This document shows positions 23,700-33,975 of a DNA stretch of 64,000 bases, one piece after another; within the stretch, counting starts at the first letter, position 1; each line of letters starts with the position of its first letter. A program made the position numbers and the translations under genes. Location of the stretch: the NCBI GenBank assembly GCA_029964075.1, contig CM057142.1, positions 29,514,392 to 29,578,391 on the forward strand, read 5' to 3'. The DNA comes from Patiria pectinifera. Its lineage: Eukaryota > Echinodermata > Asteroidea > Valvatida > Asterinidae. The notes under the pieces were generated by a model. It did not search any database. It was not told the origin of the DNA and saw only the letters and a list, made by a program, of their open reading frames with translations.

Positions 23700-23825
23700 A
23701 CTATATACTTTGTGCTACCTAAGAACTTGGAAGGAAAAAACTAAGCTTGCTCCGGTTGGACTCGAACCCACATAAAATGTTTTCTGGTGAAGAGGTCTAA
23801 ACCACTGTACCACCAAGCTTTCCGG
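23700..23825 (-). repeat. tRNA-derived SINE
   Basis: The minus-strand head TTGGTGGTACAGTGGTTTAG and B-box GTGGGTTCGAGTCCAAC are followed by TTCCAAGTTCTTAGGTAGCA. Same family as the copy at 24,240-24,380. It lies just downstream of the ZFPL1 stop codon. Confidence 0.65.
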
Positions 23826-23928
23826 TGTCAGTTGGCTTGATCCTTGAAGTATTTTCGACAGATTCTATTTTAAAAAAAAGTGGTCATAACCAGTTTGATT
23901 TCCCCTAGCCGTGATCCTTCTAGATTTA

Positions 23929-26900
23929 CTATGAGCCGAGCTGGAGGTGACCTAGCCCCAGTATCTTCCTGCCCACCCTGATGTTGGGGTTGGCCATGGG
24001 GTCCAGGAATGGGTCCGCATTGGCCGAGGCCCGGCCTGCCTGCGTCATGATGACAACGATGGTGAAGAAGGCGATCACACCGAGGATGAGGAGGATGGCG
24101 TAGCGTCGCATCGGGGTGCTGGCATCTGTGCTTCGTTTCCCTGTACGCGTCCTGGAAATGATCACAAACACGTGGCACTGTCATAAAAACAGGGTAGTTT
24201 CAGGTAAAACAAGTATTAATCCTCATCCAATTAGGTTTTGCCTTTCACCGACGTTAAAACACTGTATACTCGGTGTGTTACCTCCCGAGTGAAAGTTGGA
24301 AACAATCACTCGGGTGGGACTCGAACCCACGACCTCCTGCTTTCTAGTGCAGATGTCTTACCACTCGACCACCGAGCTAACGGGATCGGTTGGCTGGTTC
24401 CATCTAATAAAGTATTAATCCTCTAATAAGCCAACGAGAACCGTCCAAATCACTCCATTTGGAGTCTTTTGGACCAAGCTCTTCCATCCCAAATGCACTT
24501 CGTTTGGAGGATTATAGATGCATCCGTATAATTGGCAAAAAAATTACTCTAACCATCCCTTTGGGTGCACTACATGCTTTCCATCCATATTCCATATGGC
24601 CTCCATAGACAAGTACCCCCTCAACGGCAAAAAAGGGAGAGTTGGGGGAGACCACTGGAAGAGACATTCTAACGCATTGCAGACGACGCCTGATGCTCAC
24701 GCTACGCTGCGATGCCTTTGACCACATTCAGAATTAAGTCGTGCGTACTTTGCGCCATACGTTCGTGAACCAGTACGTTAACGCGTTGTGTTCCGTCCAC
24801 GGGGCTCTCGGAAGCGGTAACAAAACTCTTGTTCATGCACGGCGCCCATACAGTCATTGTTCCTAAAGCAAATTCTAGGAACTATTCATCCAGTTTCTTC
24901 CCACGCACTGCCTCACTATGGAACTCCTTACCTGTATCCTGTTTTCCCGTTGATTATAATCTGTCCCAATTCAAACGTAACATCCATACTTATCTTCCTT
25001 TTTCAACCCCTTCTGTGTGTAGCCCTCAACTCGAGTGGCCCTTAAAGGTATAGTCCATCATTTTTAATTTGTGCATTTTGTTCGTTTGAAGCAACAAAAG
25101 TGCTCAAAATCTAAAGAAGGGTACTGAACAACTAACCTGATGAAGTTTCAGCTCAGCTTCAGCTGTATATTCTGAGAAAAGCAGCATTCTAGGATCTCAA
25201 TTTCAAATCAAAAGTTGCTGAATCATGTTTTGAATTGGGCCTGAATTCAGCGTCCGAGACACGTTCTCACTGAGCCGATTGCAGCTACGCGATATTGCGC
25301 ACTGATCCGACGAATTATAGCAACTGCACGCGCGTGTGCGTCGTGTCAACGCTTGCGCCCGCTTCGCCGAATAAAAAAATGAACTACTAACGGAAATTTC
25401 CAATGGTACGTGTTAAGACGCACCGTTGGAAAGGCCTTCTTTCGTTGATTACTTCAAAATGACAGCTTGCCAGAAAGAAAAATTTCACAGGGAGTTTAGT
25501 CCCCTTACTATCTTTCAACCAAGTATGTTTTTCAACAATAATTAGGCCAGTTACTTTTTGGATAGCTGCAAATGATGGACTATAGCTTTAAATAGTGCCG
25601 TTTGATGGGCGATTCTCATCAATTCAAAGGTTTCACAGACTTCAGGGTTGGACTTACTTGAACCACCTTGCAAACCAATGGAAAGCACTCCTTCTCTTGT
25701 ACTTGTCTACGTCGTGGTCTTGGATTATGTCCACAATCTCATCATCCCGAGTTCCCCCTTGTCTCTTGTGAGCTGTCGGGAGCTGACCTAGTGAAGAAAC
25801 AATCAAGCATAGTCTGCTGTAGAACAACAATTGTGCACATGTTTTCTCTGTTTTCTCAAAACTGGATAGTACAGTGTATACAAATATTGAGTGGCTCAGA
25901 GTGAGATGGGAGGAATATTATCGCAAGGTAAAATCTGGACTTTTCCATTTCACGAGGCGAAGTCGAGTGAACTGGAAAAGTCCAGATTTTACCGAGCGAT
26001 AATATTCCTCCCATTTCAAAATTTAAAGCCACTCAATATTTGTTTTATATATCTGACATATAGATCCTTGTCATTTGATATATTTGAACTTTTATTTCAA
26101 TAAAAATTGGTGGAAAATGTATTTCTCTCTTCCAAACCACCTCTTCACGAAAACGTTTGAACCTAACTCTGTAACGCTGGCTCTTTGGAACAATACGCGC
26201 TATGTGCAACGCTCAATGTGCACACCAGCATGCATTTGCACACAAATACTGCGCCATGGAACAAGGATGATCCTAACTGTTGAATAGTATTTCTCATTCC
26301 CCATGGGCGAATGGGACTTTTTGAGCCGTGGCGTGAATAGGACCAATAACGAATGTCACGTGATGTGAGTTCCACCAATCAAATGGCAAGGATGTGTATG
26401 TCGGTTGTATAATATACTTTAACAGGTTTGTTGTTATGTACCCTAATTAAGATTTTGTTGCTTCTAACGAAAAAAATGCACAAAAAGCACATGCCTTTAG
26501 AGGCAAAGGATGGCATTCAAGAGTCAGCTGCCCAGCTGACACAACATTTCACATTTGCACTCAACAACACTTACTTCTGGATACTATCTCAGGCTTCAGA
26601 TGTTATGTTTACATGTATGTTTATGTTGACTACCGTGGTATGTGTGTTCAATAAACCACACACTTAGCTGGACCTGCCTCAACAGGATTCGCACCCTGCA
26701 TGCCAGGGCTGCACATCATGTCTGCAAAAGTGTTCCAGGACAACTCAGCATGCGATTGTGGCCACCCAGATCAGACCATGCCACATATTGTGTATGTTTG
26801 CCTGCTGAGGAAGTTCAAAAGGGGCAACAAGGAAATCCACCTTGTGATATGATGCTCTGACCTGGCTCACTAACTTGGATCTGTTTTTTTACGCTGCTGC

Positions 26901-29900
26901 ACTGGTCATGCCGTGAATCCTTTTTTAATAGAAAACCCGAGCTGGCTGGTTATATTCGGGTTTTTGATCAAGACTGAACCAGGCTTACTGATCTCTCTTA
27001 TCTCAAGATTGATCTCCTTAAGGCAGTTTAGCACCTGATGAATGCCCACCACCAGCAGGGAACAATTAGTACCGCTTGACTCAAAGATGTCTGAATTATT
27101 CCTCGGAGGCCTAAATGCACATGGATTTTTCATAAATTTAATGTCCACCGTTATATTAGTTTTTGTCGAGTAACGGAACCGTCTTTTCTTTTTTTGATTG
27201 TTTAATTGATGCACAAACAACAGAAATCCTAAATTTGTCGGACTGTAAGTGTGGTCCCTGCCGCACACAATTTACGTTCATGCATGCGTGAACTGCACAA
27301 TGCGAGTGTATGAATGCCTACCCAAAGAGCGTGGACAGGCCTCCTGTGTTGGAACTAATTGTCTTAAGGGATTAGCCAGATGATGTTACTCTTGGCTCAG
27401 TCAAAGATAAACACCGAAAATCTTGGTATAAAAAGGCCAAGGTTTTTTAAAAGGGAAAATCACCTTATGGCAAGGAGGACCTAAACTGGTGGCAATTTGA
27501 ATCTGTCCAACCGACACTTACCACTGGATAACGTCTCCGGCTTCAGAAGTGGCGTTGTGCTGTCTATGTTGACGATGTTAGTACTTGTTGTCCTGGCCTG
27601 TACCCCTGTGGTAGCAGCGGGCCTGTACGCAGCGCTGTCCACCTCGGTCATGCTGGACGATGGAGTGGGGTCACTGTAGCTGCTCTCTGCGGATTTGTAC
27701 AACTCCTCGACGGGCTCTTGCAAACGCTGCTGCGCAGGCTGTTGTGGTTCATCGATCTGTGGAGTGTGGGAAAAACATGGGGAAGATTAAGAGTGGATTA
27801 GGGAATCACGACTGGATTTGGGATGGTTGGAATGGCTTACCACCCACATTGGATCACTTGCATCAAGCCGGAAACAGGCATGCAACTTGGAATTAACAAA
27901 AAACGAGGAAATTCCAATTTTTACAAGACTTTGTACACTGTTTTTCAATTTTCAATGGCCTAATTGTGAAATGAAAAACGAGGAAATCAGCTGATCCGAG
28001 GAAATGTTGCATGCGTGCGGAAAGGTACCAATCAATTAATTAATGATTGGGTGTGCGTTCTTTCAAAACGAAAACAATTCACACACATACCTATGTGATT
28101 TGTTTTCATTTTGCTGAAAGAACACTCAACTTTTTGTGATCCATGGACAGAACCTTAAAACAGCGGTTGTGTTTAAAATTCCATAACTTGAAAAGTACAC
28201 GAGTGATTTGAATGATTCTTGTACTAAAAGAAAGCTTATGAATTAGACTTTCATATCCTAGATTTTGAAAGTGCTACATGCAGAACTTCAATAACACAAT
28301 GGTCCCGACATTTGGGTTTCGTTTTTTTTACTCACCCTGTATTTCTATTCCCCAGCTAATGCTGGTACCCATTCATACTCCTAGGTGGAGAGAGGCAAGT
28401 GGGGTACAGTGGCTTGCCCAAGAACACAACATATGGCCAGTACTTTGATTCAATGACCCCTGATCACGAATCCCAAACCCTAACCATTAGAGCCACACTC
28501 CCCACAGACGCGCTTAAGTTGTTTGCATATATGTTCTACTCGCGCGTTGCATTTAGAGTACACTTTCAAAACTCAATCCATCTAATTTCATTATGTTCTA
28601 CAAACACGCAAATAAATTCAAAATGTTTGCGCCCAGGACGGCTTCAAAGAGTCTCTGCGCGCAAGAATGAAGAGTTAGCGCTCTGGTAATTTAATAATAG
28701 CTCAGTGTGGGAAAGCTGCCTTGGTCACATCAAAGTGAACAGACCAAACAGTGAGTGGCAGTCGGTCAATTTAGTAACGACTTACAAGACAAAGCCCCAA
28801 GCCTGTCCTCGCCCAGTTGACTCTGGACAGGGTCTCGCGGAGGACCCCGGCGACGGGAGATACCATGTTGCTCGGGGGGAAGATACCATTATTGCAGGAG
28901 GGGCAGGTGTAGCCTGCTGGAGCCGTGTGCGGGGGAAGTTGGCGGGCGTATTCGTCTAGACAGGCCCAATGGAACACATCTGCAGAGGGGAAAAGATGAA
29001 TAAATGCTGAGGACAAATTTACAAACATATTGTTGAAAAACACATAACCATCTCTACCCTCACAGGTACCCATTCACTCCTGGGTGGGCAGAAGCAATGA
29101 GTGACAAAGTTTCTGTCCCAATGAAACCCGCACTGACCCAGGCTGGGCTCGAACCAACAACCGCAAGATTTAGCCGAAGATCATGAGCGCAACCTGCCAG
29201 TGCATACAACCTGTGTACCAACCCAACTCTAAAAATGGAAGCACTGCCACTGAACCACTTACATACATGCCACTTTACTAGAGCTGATAAGCACTGAGAG
29301 TATGCTAAGGCCAACAAAAAAATAGTTCTGCTTCCGATTACATGGCATTTTATTTCCAATTTTTTGTGTGTACAATCATATGGAGGCCTCTGCGTGTAGT
29401 CAAGGGTAGTAAAAGGTAGAAATTGATGGTTTTGGGTGTTTTTCCCCTCATGTTCCCATAAAAAATATTAGGGTAGGGGCTGTCAGAATAAGGTAGGTAG
29501 GGAAACCAGAAGCAGATTTTTTTTGCGCAAGTAAATGAAATATTTGCATATAGTGAAATTTGCATAGTTACATTGTACCAGCAGAACTGCAATGCAATTA
29601 ACCTTGCCTGTGATTGGTTTTCCATCCACTTTTTGCTTAGCTCAAATAAAATTGATAAGCTATGTGTTATGCTTAGCAGTCTCAAAATTTACGCCCCAAC
29701 TGTGTATTTCTATGGAAATGGTTCAAACTATCAGGGACAGTCCCATTGGTACTGTCCCAACACTATTGGGACAGTACCAACAATAGGGGAGTCAGGTTGG
29801 CGTAGCGGTACTTTCCTCGCCTTCCACCGCTGTGACCCGGGTTCAAATCCCGCCTGGGTCAATATGTGGATTGGGTTTTCAGTCCCTGCCTGATTCCGTG

Positions 29901-32442
29901 GGTTTTCCCCAGAATATTCTTCTGGGCTTTTCCTCCCATCTCTAAAACTGTAATTTCTGCTCATTGTCTTCTCTCCACAGGTCTCTTCAGGCTTGCGAGC
30001 TACAGTGCCTAGGGCGATCTTGAGTATTCCTTGGTTTCATTACCAGAAATAAAATAATAATAATAATACTTGGGGAATTCCTAAAGTTCTATGGTTGGGA
30101 TGATCCCTATTGTGGACGATGCCATAGTTGGGTATAACAGGGCCACAATGGGCAACTGGTATATTGTTATGTGTGTCAGCTTACCGTAGCACAGTAACCT
30201 AACGACATCTCCATCGGCAAGTTCTTTGAGGCACAGGCTGCATCTGATGTCATAGTCGCTGTCTTGTAGCCACTGTAGGTAAGACTTGACGATGCACTGC
30301 AAGGAAAGGATTTATTAGGCTTATAATGTGCATTCTTAAGACTTCTCAACAATTTGGAACAAAAGTTAGTGAAATACAGACCGTGTGCCAGACTGGGACC
30401 TTGTACATTGTACCTCAAAACAATGCAAAAGAAGATCAGGCCAACTTTACTCACTCTTTAACCAGCAAATTTCTTCAAAACTGTCGTCGGGCAAAGAAAG
30501 GTTTCCTCAGCATTTCACCATCCAAGTTTGAAGACTCAATTAAGTTTTTAAAGGAGACTTTTCTTCAATATTTGGCAGTGGCTTGCACATGAGAGGGAAG
30601 TCAAGTGATTTTAAAACGAGGCTAAAGAATAGACTTCTACATGTCCATCCATTGTCCAACTGTTTGACAAGACTGACTTCTTCATTCATTGTCATTAGTC
30701 TGGTGCCTGACTATGGAGAAATGTGTACAAATAGTGACCTAGTACCCGACATCCTTGACACTGTAACAAAGACGGACAAAGACCATGTTCGAATGTTAAA
30801 AAAGGCGATAAGTTGGGTCCAAGTTACTCGGACTACTCCTTTGTCAATTTCGGAAAGCAATTTTTTTTAAAACTGAAATGGACTTGGCCCTAGCCCCATA
30901 AATGTGGCCAAATTACTGGACTACCTCCGTAAATAAAGGCCACACTTGGATTGTACCCGAAAATGTAGAACTTTGTAAAGTTTGGAATTCAGGCATGTCA
31001 GGTACGTACATGTATGCTAAATGCTAAATGCGAAAATAAAAACTTGACAAAGTTCTACATTTTCCGGTACATATTCCAAGTGTGGCCTTTATTTACGGAG
31101 GAAGTCCAGTAAATTGGCCACATTTCTATGACGCGAATTAGCCCTACCTTAAAGGCTTAATGATCAGTGTTGTAGGACTCGGACTCGGGACTCGGACTCG
31201 AGTCCGGACTCGAGTCCTTTTTTCAAGGACTCGGACTTGGACTCGAGTCCTTTGCTCAAGGACTCGGACTCGGACTCGGACTCGGACCCCAAGGACTCGA
31301 GGACTCGGCTTCGAGTCCGGCTCGAGTCCGGCAAAATCGGGTCTTTTTTAGGTGTTTTATTTCAATTATTTTATGTCTTTCACCTTGATTTGGTTTTGCT
31401 GTGGAACCGAATTCCGCAAATCTGCCGCTCGCAAAAATAACTTGCCGATTGATCAATGATCAATTGATTCATTCCAACCTAACCTAGCCAATTGCCCACC
31501 AAATAAATCGATTGATCAGTTATTCAGTTGCTTGCCGATGTATTTTTGGTCAATATTACTAACATGGTTGACACAATGACAAGGAGCTATCTCAGCCGCA
31601 TGGAATCAACGCCATACAATTGGGCTCGAATTCATACCCATTTAGCGCACGTGGGTGCTTTTACACGCCCAATATGATCAATATCGCCCAACGTGCCGCG
31701 TATTGCATGTACGATACAACTTCCGGGTTTGGGGTGTTTGGGCGAAAAAAACACCCAAAATCTCAATGATCTGCGTCGCTCGCTTCACTTTACACACAAT
31801 CAATAATATTAATCACGTTCGCGTGTGTTGTTTACCGTGTTGAACTGCATGACTGTTGACTGTTGTTTCAGCTGGATTTTTGATACTTCAAATTTTATTT
31901 GTTCCGTTAATATCAGGACTCGGACTCGGACTCGAGTCCTTTTTTCAAGGACTCGGACTCGGACTCGGACTCGGACATCAAAAATTGACAAGGACTCGGA
32001 CTCGGACTCGAGTCCTTTGCTCAAGGACTCGGACTCGGACTCGGACTCGGATGAGGAGGACTCGACTACAACACTGTTAATGATTAAGCCCTACAAATTA
32101 CAATCAATGACAATCATGACAATACAATAGAATAAAATAAAATAAAAATAAAATAAAGAAAATGCATCTGACACTCCGTAGACTTTTGTACACAACCTAA
32201 GAAGTGGCGTTTGGATACAACATTCAAATCTGTATGTTCTTTCCAAAGACTTCATTTGGAAAGAATGTAGGCCTTGGCCGATATCCTGTATTATTACAAA
32301 ATTGTGCACAGTTTGAATGGGAAAGAAATTTGATACTTGCCTTCGGATGATTTGCGACTAAACAGTGCTCGCAAACATTCACACGGTGCTCAAAACAAAA
32401 CAAGTTGGTGACTTTTCTCTTGGGGCATTTACAAAGACCCAT
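23929..32442 (-). CDS. ZFPL1: zinc finger protein-like 1, cis-Golgi membrane protein (6 exons, complete)
   Basis: Exons on the minus strand: 32442-32341, 30296-30185, 28979-28786, 27756-27522, 25787-25658 and 24151-23929 (TAG). They total 332 codons (331 residues), close to vertebrate ZFPL1 (about 310). The start [20 protein letters not shown] is the family N-terminus. A B-box-like Cys/His set (C4, C6, C16, H19, C24, C27, H32) is followed by a RING-like set (C53, C56, C70, H75, C78, C97, C100) with [14 protein letters not shown] and [11 protein letters not shown] low-complexity linker leads to one membrane span at about 275-293 and the family-type tail [11 protein letters not shown]. In vertebrates ZFPL1 is a cis-Golgi membrane protein that binds GM130. 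Intron 1 has a GC donor (AAG|GCAAGT); the others are GT-AG. Introns of 1.0-2.0 kb hold many repeats. Confidence 0.96.
24240..24380 (-). repeat. tRNA-Ser-like SINE head in ZFPL1 intron 5
   Basis: The minus strand reads GCTCGGTGGTCGAGTGGTAA, then an anticodon loop CTAGAAA (AGA, Ser) and the B-box GTGGGTTCGAGTCCCAC. The anticodon stem lacks one base and there is no long variable arm as a Ser tRNA requires. The body TTCCAACTTTCACTCGGGAG matches the SINE at 23,700. Called a SINE, not a tRNA gene. Confidence 0.65.
24780..25041 (+). pseudogene. 3' end of a non-LTR retrotransposon reverse transcriptase ORF
   Basis: The frame reads [20 protein letters not shown] followed by [14 protein letters not shown]. 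The FFPRT-x-LWNSLP pattern near the C-terminus is typical of Jockey/CR1-type LINE ORF2 proteins. Only the last part remains. It is cut at 25,042 by a TTAA-flanked MITE. It lies in ZFPL1 intron 5 in the opposite orientation to the gene. Confidence 0.75.
25042..25591. mobile_element. TTAA-flanked MITE (a) with internal palindrome
   Basis: The ends TTAAAGGTATAGTCCATCAT and (plus) ATGATGGACTATAGCTTTAA are inverted and include the TTAA sites. A 36-nt palindrome at 25,397-25,432 runs TTTCCAATGGT to ACCGTTGGAAA. The 51,802-52,321 element is the same family in inverse orientation. In ZFPL1 intron 5. Confidence 0.85.
25881..26043. mobile_element. foldback element with GAGGCGAAGTCGAGTG loop
   Basis: The arms CAAATATTGAGTGGCT and AGCCACTCAATATTTG, and further inward AATCTGGACTTTTCC with its complement, pair across the loop GAGGCGAAGTCGAGTG near 25,954. 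Its arm sequence differs from the other two family members. In ZFPL1 intron 4. Confidence 0.75.
26665..26890 (+). pseudogene. broken non-LTR retrotransposon C-terminal fragment
   Basis: One frame reads [18 protein letters not shown] and, after a frameshift, another reads [19 protein letters not shown] before a stop. The NRIRT-x-H plus [14 protein letters not shown] pattern is typical of the C-terminal region of several non-LTR retrotransposon ORF2 proteins. It lies inside ZFPL1 intron 4 on the opposite strand. Confidence 0.7.
28045..28339. mobile_element. right half of CAGGGTGAGT TIR transposon
   Basis: Matches the right half of 21,272-21,995 (TCATATCCTAGATTTTGAAA, then GGTTTCGTTT) and ends CTCACCCTG before TA. 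The left end is missing. In ZFPL1 intron 3. Confidence 0.7.
28345..28510 (-). repeat. tRNA-derived SINE
   Basis: The minus-strand head has an A-box (GTGGCTCTAATGGTTAG), followed by TTCTTGGGCAAGCCACTGTA and CCTAGGAGTATGAATGGGTA. The B-box region is eroded. The final module is shared with the SINEs at 652 and 29,060. In ZFPL1 intron 3. Confidence 0.65.
29060..29235 (-). repeat. tRNA-derived SINE
   Basis: On the minus strand a tRNA-like head with B-box GTTGTTGGTTCGAGCCC is followed by GTGCGGGTTTCATTGGGACA and CACCCAGGAGTGAATGGGTA. In ZFPL1 intron 2. Confidence 0.65.
29787..30068 (+). repeat. tRNA-derived SINE with AATA tail
   Basis: The head GGGGAGTCAGGTTGGCGTAG and B-box GGGTTCAAATCCCGCC are followed by a long unrelated body ending CCAGAAATAAAATAATAATA. 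The head, body and A-rich repeat tail are all visible, so this is nearly full length. In ZFPL1 intron 2, opposite to the gene. Confidence 0.8.
30880..31130. mobile_element. foldback MITE
   Basis: The arms CCTCCGTAAATAAAGGCCAC and its complement GTGGCCTTTATTTACGGAGG are near-perfect, with extended similarity on both sides. The right half alone recurs at about 40,822-40,935. In ZFPL1 intron 1. Confidence 0.75.
31165..32076. mobile_element. non-autonomous hAT element with GGACTC arrays, exact TSD
   Basis: The ends CAGTGTTGTAG and CTACAACACTG are perfect inverted copies, flanked by the exact 8-bp duplication TTAATGAT (31,157-31,164 and 32,077-32,084). Both subterminal zones are packed with GGACTC/GAGTCC units. 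The middle is unique A/T-rich DNA. The 8-bp TSD and CAG termini indicate hAT. In ZFPL1 intron 1. Confidence 0.93.
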
Positions 32443-33538
32443 TCTTGAAGTTTGGAAGACAATCGCCTCAATCCAAACCCTGGAATATTGGTTCTGCAAC
32501 TGTATGCCGATGTCACTTATGCCACGTTTGAGGAAGATACGCGCAGAGGGGGGATGACTCAGAGGTCAGTCAGTGTCACAGCCAGGTTCACGGGTTCCAT
32601 GTATTCTGCTGCACATTCTGAACGATATTTGTACGGACACCCGCGTAGAAAATGTAGTATCGCTGTTGAATTTCCAGCAGTAAAAATACATATGATATAG
32701 AGAGTTATGAAAAGATCGCAAATGAAGCAGTCTGTGTACCTTTATCTCCAATTAATGGAGGAGTTGTATGGAAATATTTGGTTGTCAACTAATAAACCTT
32801 ATTTGTTCTATTATGAGAGTTATCCTTACAAGTATCAAAGTCTGACGTCAGCCGACCGACGGCTGACAGCTGCCCGAGTAAGGAAAAATTTCGGTTTACG
32901 AATGGGCGTTTTCCTTAATTCGTCTTACCGTGAAGTGTTCCGTGTGGAACACTAGAGGGCGTTGCCTATGTCGACTGTGGGTGTTTTAATGAAGGGGCTC
33001 ATTGAGTTGGGTAAAAACAAAAGTCCGTGCACCCCAATGCTTGGTCAGCACATAACTTTTTGTTTTATTCACCACAGTTTTTCAAACACTTGCATGTATT
33101 AACCCTAAAAGGGCCGGGGGGGGGGGGCGGAATCCCCCTCAACATTTTCTGCGATAGCCTCTAAAAAAAATTTTTTCGCGACCCGAGCTGTTATGACTTT
33201 TTAGCCTCGAGCTTTGCGCATCTTTTGATACCAAAAACATAAAAATCGGACCACGGGTTGCCGCGTAAGTAGCGTAAAATTTCCGAGAAAACTGAATTTT
33301 CGCATGTACGTCGTGTACACAGCAGAATTGCCATTTGTACATATGAATAATTAATTAGCCATAATTCCAAAACCCTTTGACCTATAGTCATGAAATTTCT
33401 TTGGTAACTTTGTGCTGGTGCAAAATATCATGGAGTAGGAACAAACGCGTGCCTAGGTCCCACTGGCTCAGTTTGTAGACATAAGACACACGAAAACTTT
33501 ATTAATATCCAGACGAAGAAATTGCAATCAGGTGCGGA
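32443..33538. other. upstream of ZFPL1, no gene recognised
   Basis: Should hold the ZFPL1 5' UTR and promoter (minus strand). No TATA box or other clear element is seen. Near 33,020-33,075 the words AATGCTTGGTCAGCACATAA resemble the end of the composite tRNA-related repeat. A poly(G) run lies at 33,116-33,127. Confidence 0.4.
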
Positions 33539-33888
33539 TCAGGGGGGGGGGGAGTAAAAAAAAAACAGATCTGAAAAACACACACAAAATTCCCATAGAA
33601 ATTCATTTAAAAAATGCGACCCCCCCCCCCCCGCTCTGACACCCAAAAAGCTTTTACTGTTAATAATGTCCGCCTTTGCATAAAATACGGACACAGACAG
33701 CTTGGTTCTGGCTGTGATATAGTGTTAATAATCGTCGGATTTGAACAGCGCCCACATTGAAAGTATGGTACGAGCCCCCCTCCGCTACCTCCATCTTGAT
33801 TTGCAGAGACCAAATGTCCGGAGAAAAAAAACCTGTCTACATTTCATTTTTTTTCTTCTCCCTGCGAAAATTCCTGGATCCGCCCCTG
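33539..33888 (+). mobile_element. complete CAGGGGCGGATCC-type MITE, 5-bp TSD
   Basis: Starts CAGGTGCGGATCAGG and ends CCTGGATCCGCCCCTG (inverted), with GCAAT at 33,534-33,538 and 33,889-33,893. Contains poly(G), poly(C) and the block GACCAAATGTCCGGAGAAAA. Confidence 0.75.
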
Positions 33889-33975
33889 GCAATGCTTGCA
33901 AAGGGTAGAACACTGAATACACAATGCATTTGTTCAATTTTACAAATATGATAAAAACATTGCACGTGAAGGAGA

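Noticed and set aside
24300..24372. tRNA-Ser(AGA) on the minus strand
   Set aside because: It lacks the long variable arm and one anticodon-stem base, and it is followed by the body of a SINE family also seen at 23,700.
30326..30870. Two overlapping open frames that might be an exon pair
   Set aside because: No family similarity and no splice support. They lie in ZFPL1 intron 1, just upstream of exon 2, on the opposite strand.
31160..31456. Open frames rich in Arg-Thr, Asp-Ser or Leu-Gly repeats
   Set aside because: They are translations of the GGACTC arrays of a hAT element in different frames.
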